From: Pseudomonas sp. Au-Pse12
GTDB lineage: Bacteria; Pseudomonadota; Gammaproteobacteria; Pseudomonadales; Pseudomonadaceae
Assembly (NCBI RefSeq): GCF_021341665.1
Contig: NZ_JAJTTH010000003.1
Coordinates: 645,626 to 709,625, forward strand
DNA: 64,000 nucleotides
Direction of reading: 5' to 3'
Position numbers and translations under genes: made by a program. Positions within the stretch are counted from its first letter, which is position 1. The number at the start of each line of letters is the position of its first letter. Below are positions 8,608-18,087 of this stretch, in pieces. Below the pieces are notes generated by a model that was given only the letters and a program-made list of their open reading frames with translations, searched no databases and was not told the origin of the DNA.

Positions 8608-9713
8608 GCCAGCCATTACTGCTGAACCTGCGTAATCTCGCCTGCGGCTACCAGGACCAACGTGTGGTGCAGAACCTCAACCTGCACCTCAACGCCGGGG
8701 ACATCGGCTGCCTGCTGGGCTCATCCGGCTGCGGCAAGACCACCACCCTGCGCGCCATCGCCGGTTTCGAGCCGGTGCATGAAGGGGAAATCCATCTGGC
8801 CGGCGAGACCATTTCCAGCGCCGGCTTCACGCTGGCGCCAGAGAAGCGCCGGATCGGCATGGTGTTCCAGGACTACGCACTGTTCCCGCACCTGAGCGTG
8901 GCCGACAACATTGCCTTCGGTATCCGCAAGCATCCGCAGAAAGAGCGGGTGGTGGCCGAGCTGCTGGAACTGGTCAACCTGAAGAGCCTTGGCCAGCGTT
9001 TCCCCCACGAACTCTCCGGCGGCCAGCAACAGCGAGTGGCCCTGGCCCGCGCCCTGGCTCCCGAGCCACAACTGCTGCTGCTTGACGAACCGTTCTCCAA
9101 CCTCGACGGCGAACTGCGACGCAAGCTCAGCCACGAGGTGCGCGACATCCTCAAGGCCCGAGGCACCAGCGCGATCCTGGTGACCCACGATCAGGAAGAA
9201 GCCTTTGCCGTGAGCGATCAGGTCGGGGTATTCAAGGAAGGTCGCCTGGAACAGTGGGACACCCCCTACAACCTCTATCACGAACCGCAAACCCCCTTCG
9301 TCGCCAGCTTCATTGGCCAGGGCTACTTCATTCGCGGCCAGCTGAACACGCCGGAATCGGTGCAGACCGAACTGGGTGTGCTCCAGGGCAACCGGGCCTA
9401 TACCTGGCCGACAGGCGGCGCGGTGGACGTGCTGCTGCGCCCGGACGACATCGTCCACGCGCCGGACAGCGACTTGAAAGCCCGGGTCGTCGGCAAAACC
9501 TTCCTCGGCGCCTCGACCCTGTATCGCCTGCAACTGCCAACCGGTAGCCAGCTGGAGTCGATCTTCCCGAGCCACGCCGACCATCAGGTGGGTGCCGATG
9601 TGGGCATCCGGGTCGCGGCAGAACACCTGGTGCTGTTCCAGGCTTCGGGCAGCACCGCAGCGCAGATCCCGCACAGCGATTCAGGAGTGCGCCGCTACAG
9701 CAGCACACATTGA
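8604..9713 (+). CDS. ABC transporter ATP-binding protein (ferric/putrescine-type importer family)
   Basis: A 369-residue ATPase with Walker [10 protein letters not shown] (39-47), signature LSGGQ (137-141), Walker B LLLLDEP (157-163) and H-loop H195, followed by a TOBE-type regulatory domain (about 240-350). Sequence style ([27 protein letters not shown]) is closest to FbpC/AfuC iron(III) and related importers. No permease or binding protein is adjacent, so it is an orphan subunit that must work with components encoded elsewhere. It shares an ATGA overlap with argF, as in P. aeruginosa from memory. Substrate not determined. Confidence 0.88.
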   Translation: MSQPLLLNLRNLACGYQDQRVVQNLNLHLNAGDIGCLLGSSGCGKTTTLRAIAGFEPVHEGEIHLAGETISSAGFTLAPEKRRIGMVFQDYALFPHLSVADNIAFGIRKHPQKERVVAELLELVNLKSLGQRFPHELSGGQQQRVALARALAPEPQLLLLDEPFSNLDGELRRKLSHEVRDILKARGTSAILVTHDQEEAFAVSDQVGVFKEGRLEQWDTPYNLYHEPQTPFVASFIGQGYFIRGQLNTPESVQTELGVLQGNRAYTWPTGGAVDVLLRPDDIVHAPDSDLKARVVGKTFLGASTLYRLQLPTGSQLESIFPSHADHQVGADVGIRVAAEHLVLFQASGSTAAQIPHSDSGVRRYSSTH

Positions 9714-9719
9714 GCCGCC

Positions 9720-9765
9720 TTCGCCAGCAAGCCAGCTCCCACAGGAGCCGGCTTGCCGGCGAGTC
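9720..9765. repeat. REP doublet (GCCGGCTTGCCGGC family)
   Basis: TTCGCCAGCAAGCCAGCTCC and GGAGCCGGCTTGCCGGCGAG are imperfect inverted copies separated by four bases. It is an intergenic Pseudomonas REP pair between convergent genes. Confidence 0.75.
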
Positions 9766-9777
9766 ACACCGTCGTCA

Positions 9778-10557
9778 TCACAGATGCAAATGCCCACTGG
9801 CAATCAGCCGGGCATGCCCGCCAATCTTCACCCGCTCGCCTTGCAGCCGACAGAACAGCGCGCCACCTCGAGCGGAGCACTGATAAGCGCTCAATTGCGC
9901 CTTGTCCAGTTGCCGTGCCCAGTAAGGCGTCAGGCAGCAATGAGTGGAGCCGGTCACCGGGTCCTCGTCGATACCAATCGCCGGTGCAAAATACCGCGAG
10001 ACAAAGTCGTGCTCACGGCCGCGCGCCGTGACGATCAGCCCGGGCCAGGGCAACTTCGCCAACGCCACCATGTCCGGCTGGCACTCGCGCACCGCCTGCT
10101 CGGACTCCAGCACGGCCAATAGTTCGTTGGCCCCCAACAGTTCGACGACCTTGACCCCCAGCAGCCGCTCCACCGCCTCCACCCCGACTTGAGGACGGGG
10201 GCTGCGCAGAGGGAAATCCAGCCACAACAGGCCCTCCTCACGCGTGACGCTCAACGGCCCAGATTGGCTGAGAAAGTCGATGCGCTGCGCCGCCTCCCCG
10301 TAAATTTCGAACAACACATGCGCGCTGGCCAAAGTGGCGTGCCCGCACAATGGCACTTCAGTTGCCGGGGTGAACCAGCGAATTCGCCAGCCCTGAGCCT
10401 CGCGCACGACAAAAGCGCTCTCCGCCAGATTGTGCTCGGCGGCAATCTGCTGCATCAACCGGTCATCGAGCCAGGACTCCAGCCGGTAAACCATGGCCGG
10501 ATTGCCCCCGAACGGCCGCTCGCTGAAAGCGTCGATCTGATGAAACTCAAGCTGCAT
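9778..10557 (-). CDS. PhzF-family isomerase/epimerase
   Basis: A 259-residue member of the PhzF/diaminopimelate-epimerase fold. Landmarks are FSERPFGGNPAMV at the N terminus, the conserved acidic residue E46 in HNLAESAFV (equivalent to catalytic Glu45 of PhzF), CGHATLASAHVL and DPVTGSTHCCLTPYW in the second half. The start at 10557 is preceded by AAGGAGAAGG. True PhzF acts in phenazine synthesis, but no other phz gene is present, so this is one of the many housekeeping paralogues of unknown substrate. Convergent with the argF operon across a REP doublet. Confidence 0.85.
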   Translation of the reverse strand: MQLEFHQIDAFSERPFGGNPAMVYRLESWLDDRLMQQIAAEHNLAESAFVVREAQGWRIRWFTPATEVPLCGHATLASAHVLFEIYGEAAQRIDFLSQSGPLSVTREEGLLWLDFPLRSPRPQVGVEAVERLLGVKVVELLGANELLAVLESEQAVRECQPDMVALAKLPWPGLIVTARGREHDFVSRYFAPAIGIDEDPVTGSTHCCLTPYWARQLDKAQLSAYQCSARGGALFCRLQGERVKIGGHARLIASGHLHL

Positions 10558-10674
10558 AAGCCTTCTCCTTGAACCGTCGGCCGCCAGCATGGGCCCTGAA
10601 CGCCCGCGAGCGACAGACACAGAAGAAGGGATTTTCCTGCATACAGCGGCGGCCTTTTCCGCCGCCGATACAAC

Positions 10675-11145
10675 TCAAGCCCGACCGATATCGGCGAACT
10701 TGGCCTGGGTGTGCTCGGCCAGCACCGCCGGCGCCAGCTCGACTTCCAGGCCGCGGCGCCCGGCGCTGACAAAGATGCTGGAGTAGGGCTGCGCGCTGTT
10801 GTCGATAAAGGTCCGCAGGCGCTTCTTCTGCCCCAGCGGGCTGATGCCTCCCAGCAGATACCCGGTGGCGCGCTGAGCAGCAGCCGGGTCAGCCATTTCG
10901 GCCTTCTTCACCCCCGCGGCATGGGCCAGGGCCTTGAGGTCAAGACTTCCGACGACCGGCACCACCGCCACCAGCAATTCGCCCTTTTCACTGCTGGCGA
11001 GCAATGTCTTGAACACCTGGGCCGGGTCAAGATCGAGCTTCTCCGCCGCCTCCAGGCCGTAAGAGGCCGCCTTGGGATCATGTTCGTAACTGTGGATGCG
11101 ATGTTCGGCGCGAACTTTTTTCAGCAAGTCCAGTGCAGGGGTCAT
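10675..11145 (-). CDS. ybaK: YbaK/EbsC-type Cys-tRNA(Pro) deacylase
   Basis: A 156-residue trans-editing enzyme that removes cysteine from mischarged tRNA-Pro. The YbaK/ProRS INS fold is indicated by YEHDPKAASYGLEAAEKL, QVFKTLLA and the GGISPLGQKKRL loop, which carries the conserved Gly-Gly-x-Ser-Pro motif. Start at 11145 with GGAG upstream. It lies in the same direction as the PhzF-like gene, 117 bp upstream, and is divergent from glpF. Confidence 0.93.
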   Translation of the reverse strand: MTPALDLLKKVRAEHRIHSYEHDPKAASYGLEAAEKLDLDPAQVFKTLLASSEKGELLVAVVPVVGSLDLKALAHAAGVKKAEMADPAAAQRATGYLLGGISPLGQKKRLRTFIDNSAQPYSSIFVSAGRRGLEVELAPAVLAEHTQAKFADIGRA

Positions 11146-11371
11146 GGCAGCTCCAGGCGAGGAATGAAAAGGCAAAACAAAGCGCCGGAATTTTAGGCCA
11201 TTCATCAGCAAAAGGCTCTATTCCAAGCCTTGATAACGGCCCCGCGCGAGCGCTGAAGCCAGCACACCTGTCATTCCCGACACCAGGCTCCGGAATCATT
11301 CATTTGATTGATATCTATAAAATGACTGCTCGTTCACTTTCGACCTTTGACAGCGGTGTTTCTTGTCTATA
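11146..11371. other. Upstream part of the ybaK-glpF intergenic region
   Basis: No gene is supported. The stretch includes an AT-rich part (11297-11345) where the glpF promoter probably lies; AATGACTGCTCGTTCACTTT there is a very weak GlpR-like sequence. Confidence 0.4.
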
Positions 11372-11391
11372 TTTTTTCGTTTCTGAATATC
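11372..11391 (+). promoter_or_regulatory. Possible GlpR operator upstream of glpF
   Basis: TTTTTTCGTTTCTGAATATC agrees at about 14 of 20 positions with the Pseudomonas GlpR consensus as I remember it (wATkTTCGwTwwCGAAmATw). It is weaker than the glpD operators. Confidence 0.45.
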
Positions 11392-11494
11392 ATGCGGTAG
11401 ATCCAAGGTTGTACCCAGCAGCAAGACGAGGCCGGAATGGGGATTCCGTCTTCGTTGGAAGTCGCGCTCCGTGCCTTTTGCAGCAGCGCCAGAC

Positions 11495-11510
11495 AACAAC
11501 AAAAATCGAG
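11495..11510 (+). promoter_or_regulatory. Hfq/Crc CA motif and ribosome binding site of glpF
   Basis: AACAACAAAAA directly precedes the GAGG ribosome binding site (11507-11510 region). This AAnAAnAA pattern is the Hfq/Crc target used for catabolite repression in Pseudomonas, so translation of the glycerol facilitator is probably repressed on preferred carbon sources. Confidence 0.6.
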
Positions 11511-11516
11511 GTTCAC

Positions 11517-12365
11517 ATGACAACTGCTCTGCAACAACCGTCGCTATCGGGTCAATGCATCGCCGAGTTTCTGGGTACTGCACTGTTGATCTTCTTCGGC
11601 ACCGGCTGCGTCGCCGCGCTCAAGGTCGCGGGGGCCAGCTTTGGCCTGTGGGAAATCAGCATCATCTGGGGGGTGGGCGTCAGCATGGCGATCTACCTGA
11701 CCGCCGGAGTTTCCGGCGCGCACCTGAACCCGGCCGTGAGCATCGCCCTGTGCCTGTTCGCCGATTTTGAAAAACGCAAACTGCCGTTCTACATGCTCTC
11801 CCAGGTCGCTGGCGCCTTCTGCGCCGCCCTGTTGGTTTACACGCTGTACAGCAACCTTTTCTTCGATTTCGAACAAGCCCACCAAATGATTCGCGGCTCC
11901 CAGGCCAGCCTGGAACTGGCCTCGGTGTTCTCCACCTTCCCCAATCCGGCCCTGTCCACGGCTCAGGCGTTCCTGGTGGAAGTGGTGATCACCGCGATCC
12001 TCATGGGCGTGATCATGGCCCTGACCGATGACAACAATGGCCTGCCCCGCGGCGCGATGGCACCGTTGCTGATCGGCCTGCTGATTGCCGTGATCGGCAG
12101 CGCCATGGGCCCACTGACCGGCTTCGCGATGAACCCGGCGCGGGACTTCGGGCCTAAACTGATGACGTTCGTCACCGGCTGGGGTGAAATCTCCCTCACC
12201 GGCGGCCGTGATATTCCGTATTTCCTGGTGCCCATCTTCGCTCCGATCCTGGGTGCCTGCCTCGGTGCAGCGGCCTACCGCGGACTGATTGCGCGCCACC
12301 TGCCCAACGCGGCGGTAGCCCCGCAGGCCCAACAGGCCGCCGATGGCAAAGTCAAAGCTTCCTGA
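11517..12365 (+). CDS. glpF: Glycerol uptake facilitator (aquaglyceroporin)
   Basis: A six-helix inner-membrane channel of 282 residues that lets glycerol diffuse into the cell. Both pore motifs are present: NPA at 71-73 (SGAHLNPAVS) and NPARD at 206-210, where the aspartate after the arginine is typical of glycerol facilitators rather than water channels. The frame is open far upstream, but GAGG before ATG 11517 and the family N terminus set the start. First gene of glpFK; glpK follows after 76 bp. Confidence 0.95.
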   Translation: MTTALQQPSLSGQCIAEFLGTALLIFFGTGCVAALKVAGASFGLWEISIIWGVGVSMAIYLTAGVSGAHLNPAVSIALCLFADFEKRKLPFYMLSQVAGAFCAALLVYTLYSNLFFDFEQAHQMIRGSQASLELASVFSTFPNPALSTAQAFLVEVVITAILMGVIMALTDDNNGLPRGAMAPLLIGLLIAVIGSAMGPLTGFAMNPARDFGPKLMTFVTGWGEISLTGGRDIPYFLVPIFAPILGACLGAAAYRGLIARHLPNAAVAPQAQQAADGKVKAS

Positions 12366-12381
12366 ATCCAGCGGCGCGTGA

Positions 12382-13947
<1,566 letters not shown>

Positions 13948-14042
13948 GCCAAGCCGTGGATAGGTAACCGCTTGTAACTGGTCGGGAGGGGATTCCTGCG
14001 GCATCATGGGCAAATTTTGCACGGCAGCCCAAAGGAAGCCCC

Positions 14043-14798
14043 ATGAATCTGCCTCCCCGTCAGCAGCAAATCCTCGACCTGGTCCGCGAACGCGGCTACG
14101 TCAGCATCGAGGAATTGGCCCAGCTGTTCGTTGTGACCCCGCAAACCATCCGCCGCGATATCAACCAGCTGGCGGAAGCCAATCTGCTGCGCCGCTACCA
14201 CGGCGGCGCGGCCTATGACTCCAGCGTAGAAAACACCGCCTACGCCATGCGCGCCGACCAGATGCGCGATGAAAAGCAGCGCATCGGTGAAGCCGTTGCC
14301 GCGCAGATCCCCGATCACGCCTCGCTGTTCATCAATATCGGTACCACCACCGAATCCATTGCCCGCGCCCTGCTCAACCACAACCATCTGAAGATCATCA
14401 CCAACAACCTGCACGTGGCCTCGATGCTCAGTGCCAAGGATGATTTCGACGTGCTGCTCACCGGCGGCAATGTGCGCCGTGACGGTGGAGTGGTGGGCCA
14501 GGCCAGTGTCGACTTCATCAACCAGTTCAAGGTGGACTTTGCCCTGGTGGGTATCAGCGGCATCGACGAGGACGGCAGCCTGCTGGACTTCGACTATCAG
14601 GAAGTGCGGGTTTCCCAGGCGATCATCGCCAATGCCCGGCAGGTGATCCTGGCCGCCGACTCCAGCAAGTTCGGGCGCAACGCCATGATCCGCCTGGGGC
14701 CCATCAGCCTGATCGATTGCCTGGTCACCGACCAGCAACCAGTCCCGGCGCTGACCCAACTGCTCAACCAGCACAAGATCCGCCTCGAAGTGGTCTGA
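14043..14798 (+). CDS. glpR: DeoR-family repressor of the glp regulon
   Basis: A 251-residue regulator with an N-terminal DeoR helix-turn-helix (about residues 6-57, [22 protein letters not shown]) and a DeoR effector domain ([30 protein letters not shown]) that senses glycerol-3-phosphate. Position between glpK and glpD is the usual Pseudomonas order. Predicted operators lie before glpF and, strongly, before glpD. The region after the gene carries a weak GlpR-like half-site. Confidence 0.95.
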   Translation: MNLPPRQQQILDLVRERGYVSIEELAQLFVVTPQTIRRDINQLAEANLLRRYHGGAAYDSSVENTAYAMRADQMRDEKQRIGEAVAAQIPDHASLFINIGTTTESIARALLNHNHLKIITNNLHVASMLSAKDDFDVLLTGGNVRRDGGVVGQASVDFINQFKVDFALVGISGIDEDGSLLDFDYQEVRVSQAIIANARQVILAADSSKFGRNAMIRLGPISLIDCLVTDQQPVPALTQLLNQHKIRLEVV

Positions 14799-14935
14799 GC
14801 CCTCTTCCCTCCGCCAAGACGAAGCAGGCCGCATTCGAACACCGGCCCACGGCCGGCTCGATAGCGCCCTCGCGCACCTGCTTCGTACCGCCAGCACCTC
14901 CAGGCGCGCGGCAACCGCTGCATCAATCGCCTGAC

Positions 14936-14955
14936 AATGTTCGAAAACCATCTTC
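14936..14955 (+). promoter_or_regulatory. Weak GlpR-like site upstream of glpD
   Basis: AATGTTCGAAAACCATCTTC matches the left half of the GlpR operator well and the right half poorly. It lies about 65 bp upstream of the strong operator pair and could be an auxiliary site. Confidence 0.4.
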
Positions 14956-15019
14956 CGAAGCTGTTTCGATCAGTTTTTTCAATCGAAGTGCGCTGGATGC
15001 GTGGGTCTTTATGCGCTAG

Positions 15020-15059
15020 TATTTTCGAAAATGAACATTAATGTTCGAATTCAAATATC
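15020..15059 (+). promoter_or_regulatory. Two abutting GlpR operators before glpD
   Basis: TATTTTCGAAAATGAACATT (15020-15039) matches the GlpR consensus at about 18 of 20 positions and AATGTTCGAATTCAAATATC (15040-15059) at about 16. They touch with no gap, and their junction creates the perfect palindrome GAACATTAATGTTC (15033-15046). TAGTAT at 15017-15022 may be the -10 element, which repressor binding would cover. Confidence 0.8.
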
Positions 15060-15080
15060 AAAGCAACACGAGGCCTGTCG

Positions 15081-16619
15081 ATGCCCACTTCTACCTTGCC
15101 CGCGCGCCCTCTTGCCGAGGTTTACGATATCGCCGTCATCGGCGGTGGGATCAATGGTGTTGGAATTGCCGCGGATGCGGCAGGTCGCGGCCTGTCCGTG
15201 TTCCTTTGCGAAAAGGACGACCTGGCCAGCCACACCTCGTCGGCCAGCAGCAAGCTGATCCACGGCGGCCTGCGCTACCTCGAACATTACGAATTCCGCC
15301 TGGTGCGCGAGGCCCTGGCCGAACGTGAAGTGCTGCTGGCCAAGGCGCCGCATATCGTCAAGCCCATGCGCTTTGTCCTGCCGCACCGGCCACACCTGCG
15401 TCCGGCCTGGATGATTCGCGCCGGCCTGTTCCTTTATGACCACCTGGGCAAGCGGGAAAAACTCGCCGGCTCGCGCAGCCTGAAGTTCGGTGCCGACAGC
15501 GTGCTGAAGGCCGAGATCACCAAGGGCTTCGAATACTCCGATTGCTGGGTCGACGATGCGCGCCTGGTGGTGCTCAACGCCATGGCCGCCCGGGAACAGG
15601 GTGCCCACGTGCACACCCAGACCCGCTGCATCAGCGCCCGCCGCAGCAAAGGCCTGTGGCAACTGGAGCTGGAACGCGCCGACGGCAGCCTGTTCTCCAT
15701 CACCGCCAAGGCCCTGGTGAACGCGGCCGGCCCCTGGGTCGCCAAGTTCATCAAGGACGACCTGAAACTGGAGTCGCCGTACGGCATCCGCCTGATCCAG
15801 GGCAGCCACCTGATCGTGCCCAAGCTGTACGAAGGCGAGCACGCGCACATCCTGCAGAACGAAGACCAGCGCATCGTCTTCACCATTCCCTACCTCAACC
15901 AGTTCACCCTGATCGGCACCACCGACCGGGAATACACCGGCGACCCGGCCAAGGTGGCGATCACCGAAGGCGAAACCGATTACCTCTTGCAGGTGGTCAA
16001 CGCGCACTTCAAGAAACAACTGAGCCGCAGCGACATCCTGCACAGCTATTCCGGTGTTCGCCCACTGTGCAACGACGAATCCGACAACCCTTCGGCCGTT
16101 ACTCGCGACTACACCCTGGCCCTTTCCGGCACAGGCGAGGAAGCACCGCTGCTCTCGGTGTTCGGCGGCAAGCTGACCACCTATCGCAAGCTGGCGGAAT
16201 CGGCCATGGCGCAGCTGGCCCCCTACTTCAAGCAGGCCAAGCCGAGCTGGACCGCCCAGGCCACCCTGCCCGGCGGCGAGAACATGAGTACGCCACAGGC
16301 CCTGGCAGAAGCCATCCGCAAGAAGTTCGACTGGGTACCCAGCCAGATCGCCCAGCGCTGGGCCACCACCTACGGCAGCCGCACCTGGCGCCTGCTGGAG
16401 GGCGTGCACAGCCTCAACGACCTCGGCGAACACCTGGGTGCCGGCCTCTATACCCGCGAAGTGGATTACCTGTGCAGTGAAGAATGGGCGATCAAGGCCC
16501 AGGACATTCTCTGGCGCCGGAGCAAGCTCGGGTTGTTCACCACCGAGGCGCAACAGCAGCACTTGCAGGATTATCTGCAGCAGGTCGAGCTCAATCGCGG
16601 CAAGATCAAGGCCGCCTGA
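15081..16619 (+). CDS. glpD: Aerobic glycerol-3-phosphate dehydrogenase
   Basis: Membrane-associated FAD enzyme that oxidizes glycerol-3-phosphate to dihydroxyacetone phosphate and passes electrons to ubiquinone. The N-terminal FAD motif is DIAVIGGGINGVG (residues 16-28), followed by SSASSKLIHGGLRYLE, and VFGGKLTTYRKLAE in the second half, all characteristic of GlpD. Length 512 residues. Ribosome binding site ACGAGG precedes ATG 15081. A separate transcription unit controlled by the two GlpR operators just upstream, ended by a terminator. Confidence 0.97.
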   Translation: MPTSTLPARPLAEVYDIAVIGGGINGVGIAADAAGRGLSVFLCEKDDLASHTSSASSKLIHGGLRYLEHYEFRLVREALAEREVLLAKAPHIVKPMRFVLPHRPHLRPAWMIRAGLFLYDHLGKREKLAGSRSLKFGADSVLKAEITKGFEYSDCWVDDARLVVLNAMAAREQGAHVHTQTRCISARRSKGLWQLELERADGSLFSITAKALVNAAGPWVAKFIKDDLKLESPYGIRLIQGSHLIVPKLYEGEHAHILQNEDQRIVFTIPYLNQFTLIGTTDREYTGDPAKVAITEGETDYLLQVVNAHFKKQLSRSDILHSYSGVRPLCNDESDNPSAVTRDYTLALSGTGEEAPLLSVFGGKLTTYRKLAESAMAQLAPYFKQAKPSWTAQATLPGGENMSTPQALAEAIRKKFDWVPSQIAQRWATTYGSRTWRLLEGVHSLNDLGEHLGAGLYTREVDYLCSEEWAIKAQDILWRRSKLGLFTTEAQQQHLQDYLQQVELNRGKIKAA

Positions 16620-16636
16620 GCCACACAGGCAAACAC

Positions 16637-16670
16637 AAGCCCCTGCGCCGAAAGGCCCGGGGGCTTTTTT
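16637..16670 (+). terminator. Rho-independent terminator after glpD
   Basis: AAGCCCC and GGGGCTT arms enclose a G/C-rich loop and are followed by a T-run. Confidence 0.85.
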
Positions 16671-16689
16671 GTGGGCCCGGGATTGAACG

Positions 16690-16713
16690 TTTCGCCGGCA
16701 AGCCGGTTCCTAC
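16690..16713 (-). repeat. Single REP element
   Basis: TTCGCCGGCAAGCCGGTTCC is one REP of the GCCGGCTTGCCGGC family, located between the glpD terminator and the AauR boxes. Confidence 0.7.
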
Positions 16714-16727
16714 AAGAGCGGGCCGCG

Positions 16728-16772
16728 TTCGGTTTTCCGAATGGCGAAGCACACAAGATTCGGTTAACCGGA
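16728..16772. promoter_or_regulatory. Two AauR boxes upstream of aatJ
   Basis: TTCGGTTTTCCGAA (16728-16741) is a perfect match and TTCGGTTAACCGGA (16759-16772) a near match to the inverted repeat TTCGG-N4-CCGAA reported for AauR in P. putida. Centres are 31 bp apart and lie about 80-115 bp upstream of the sigma-54 promoter, the normal place for an enhancer-binding regulator. The regulator is encoded downstream at 22267-23592. Confidence 0.85.
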
Positions 16773-16848
16773 TAAAACACTGCAAAACACCGCCTCATAA
16801 ATATTTAATAGCCTTTGAAATCAAGGCTTTGATCATGATCAAGTGGCC

Positions 16849-16864
16849 TGGCACGACTCATGCT
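16849..16864 (+). promoter_or_regulatory. Sigma-54 (-24/-12) promoter of aatJQMP
   Basis: TGGCACGACTCATGCT has GG (16850-16851) and GC (16862-16863) separated by exactly ten bases, with the preferred TGGCACG at -24. It lies downstream of two AauR boxes and before an operon whose regulator is sigma-54 dependent. Confidence 0.85.
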
Positions 16865-16953
16865 CTACACTGTGCGACGAATGCCTGTCGTGCCAACACA
16901 CCAGGAGCCGTCAAGGCATTCGCTGTATAAAAGAGCCGTCGAACTGGCTTCAT

Positions 16954-16973
16954 AAAAAAAACAAATGTCGAGG
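16954..16973 (+). promoter_or_regulatory. A-rich Hfq/Crc-type motif before aatJ
   Basis: AAAAAAAACAAA (16954-16965) fits AAnAAnAA and is followed by the GAGG ribosome binding site. This suggests catabolite repression of acidic amino acid uptake. Confidence 0.45.
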
Positions 16974-16981
16974 AAATATTG

Positions 16982-17896
16982 ATGCGCATCGTTCCCCATC
17001 TGTTGGGCGCAGCTATCGCTGCCGCTCTGATTAGCACTCCAGTTTTCGCTGCCGAGCTCACCGGCACACTGAAGAAAATCAAAGAGTCCGGCACCATCAC
17101 CCTCGGACATCGCGACGCTTCCATCCCGTTTTCCTACATCGCTGACGCTTCCGGCGTGCCAGTGGGCTACTCCCACGACATCCAGCTGAAAATCGTCGAA
17201 GCGATCAAGAAAGACCTCGACATGCCCGACCTCAAGGTCAAGTACAACCTGGTCACCTCCCAGACCCGTATCCCACTGGTGCAGAACGGCACCGTGGACG
17301 TCGAGTGCGGCTCCACCACCAACAACGTGGAACGCCAGCAACAGGTCGACTTCTCGGTCGGCATCTTCGAAATCGGTACCCGTCTGCTGTCCAAAAAGGA
17401 CTCGACCTACAAGGATTTCGCTGACCTGAAAGGCAAGAACGTGGTGACCACCGCCGGCACCACCTCCGAGCGCATCCTCAAGGCGATGAACGCCGACAAG
17501 CAGATGGGCATGAACGTGATCTCCGCCAAGGACCACGGTGAGTCGTTCCAGATGCTGGAATCGGGCCGCGCCGTTGCCTTCATGATGGACGACGCTCTGC
17601 TGGCCGGTGAAATGGCCAAGGCCAAGAAGCCGACCGACTGGGCCGTGACCGGTACCCCTCAGTCGTACGAAATCTACGGCTGCATGGTGCGCAAGGGCGA
17701 TGCCCCGTTCAAGAAAGCCGTGGATGACGCCATCGTCGCCACCTATAAGTCGGGCGAAATCAACAAGATCTACGACAAGTGGTTCCAATCGCCGATCCCG
17801 CCAAAAGGCCTGAACCTGATGTTCCCGATGAGCGACGAGCTCAAGGCCCTGATCGCCAACCCGACCGACAAAGCGGCTGACGACAAAAAGTCCTGA
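16982..17896 (+). CDS. aatJ: Glutamate/aspartate ABC transporter periplasmic binding protein
   Basis: A 304-residue family-3 solute-binding protein. The first 23 residues (MRIVPHLLGA...PVFA) form a signal peptide, so the protein is periplasmic. The two-lobe fold begins at GTLKKIKESGTITLGHRD; VECGSTTNNVERQQQVDFS and TAGTTSERILKAMN are conserved in GltI/AatJ and bind the amino acid carboxylates and amine. An in-frame TTG at 16979 precedes ATG 16982; GAGG spacing favours the ATG. First gene of aatJQMP and presumably the most abundant product; a stem-loop follows it. Confidence 0.95.
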   Translation: MRIVPHLLGAAIAAALISTPVFAAELTGTLKKIKESGTITLGHRDASIPFSYIADASGVPVGYSHDIQLKIVEAIKKDLDMPDLKVKYNLVTSQTRIPLVQNGTVDVECGSTTNNVERQQQVDFSVGIFEIGTRLLSKKDSTYKDFADLKGKNVVTTAGTTSERILKAMNADKQMGMNVISAKDHGESFQMLESGRAVAFMMDDALLAGEMAKAKKPTDWAVTGTPQSYEIYGCMVRKGDAPFKKAVDDAIVATYKSGEINKIYDKWFQSPIPPKGLNLMFPMSDELKALIANPTDKAADDKKS

Positions 17897-17914
17897 TTCC
17901 TGACTAACCTTATC

Positions 17915-17941
17915 TCCTGAAGGGGCGCCGCCCTTTCAGGA
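17915..17941 (+). other. Intergenic stem-loop between aatJ and aatQ
   Basis: TCCTGAAGGGG and CCCTTTCAGGA pair with one mismatch around a short GC loop. There is no T-run, so it more likely stabilizes the upstream aatJ message or attenuates read-through than fully terminates. Such a hairpin would give more binding protein than permease. The rest of the 191-bp gap before aatQ shows nothing I recognise. Confidence 0.6.
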
Positions 17942-18087
17942 GCCTGTCACTACCTGCTGGCATTTTTTGGAAACACTCGAACCGGTGGTTGTCGAGCCGA
18001 TCGCGTGTGCCTGATCGTCATGATCAGGCGGGAACGGACGTCCCCAGGCGGGTGCTTGTACATCGAACGATCTGAGGGGTAACCCTA

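Noticed and set aside
9778..10557. Phenazine biosynthesis based on the PhzF-like protein
   Set aside because: No phzA-E or phzG genes are present; PhzF paralogues of other function are common.
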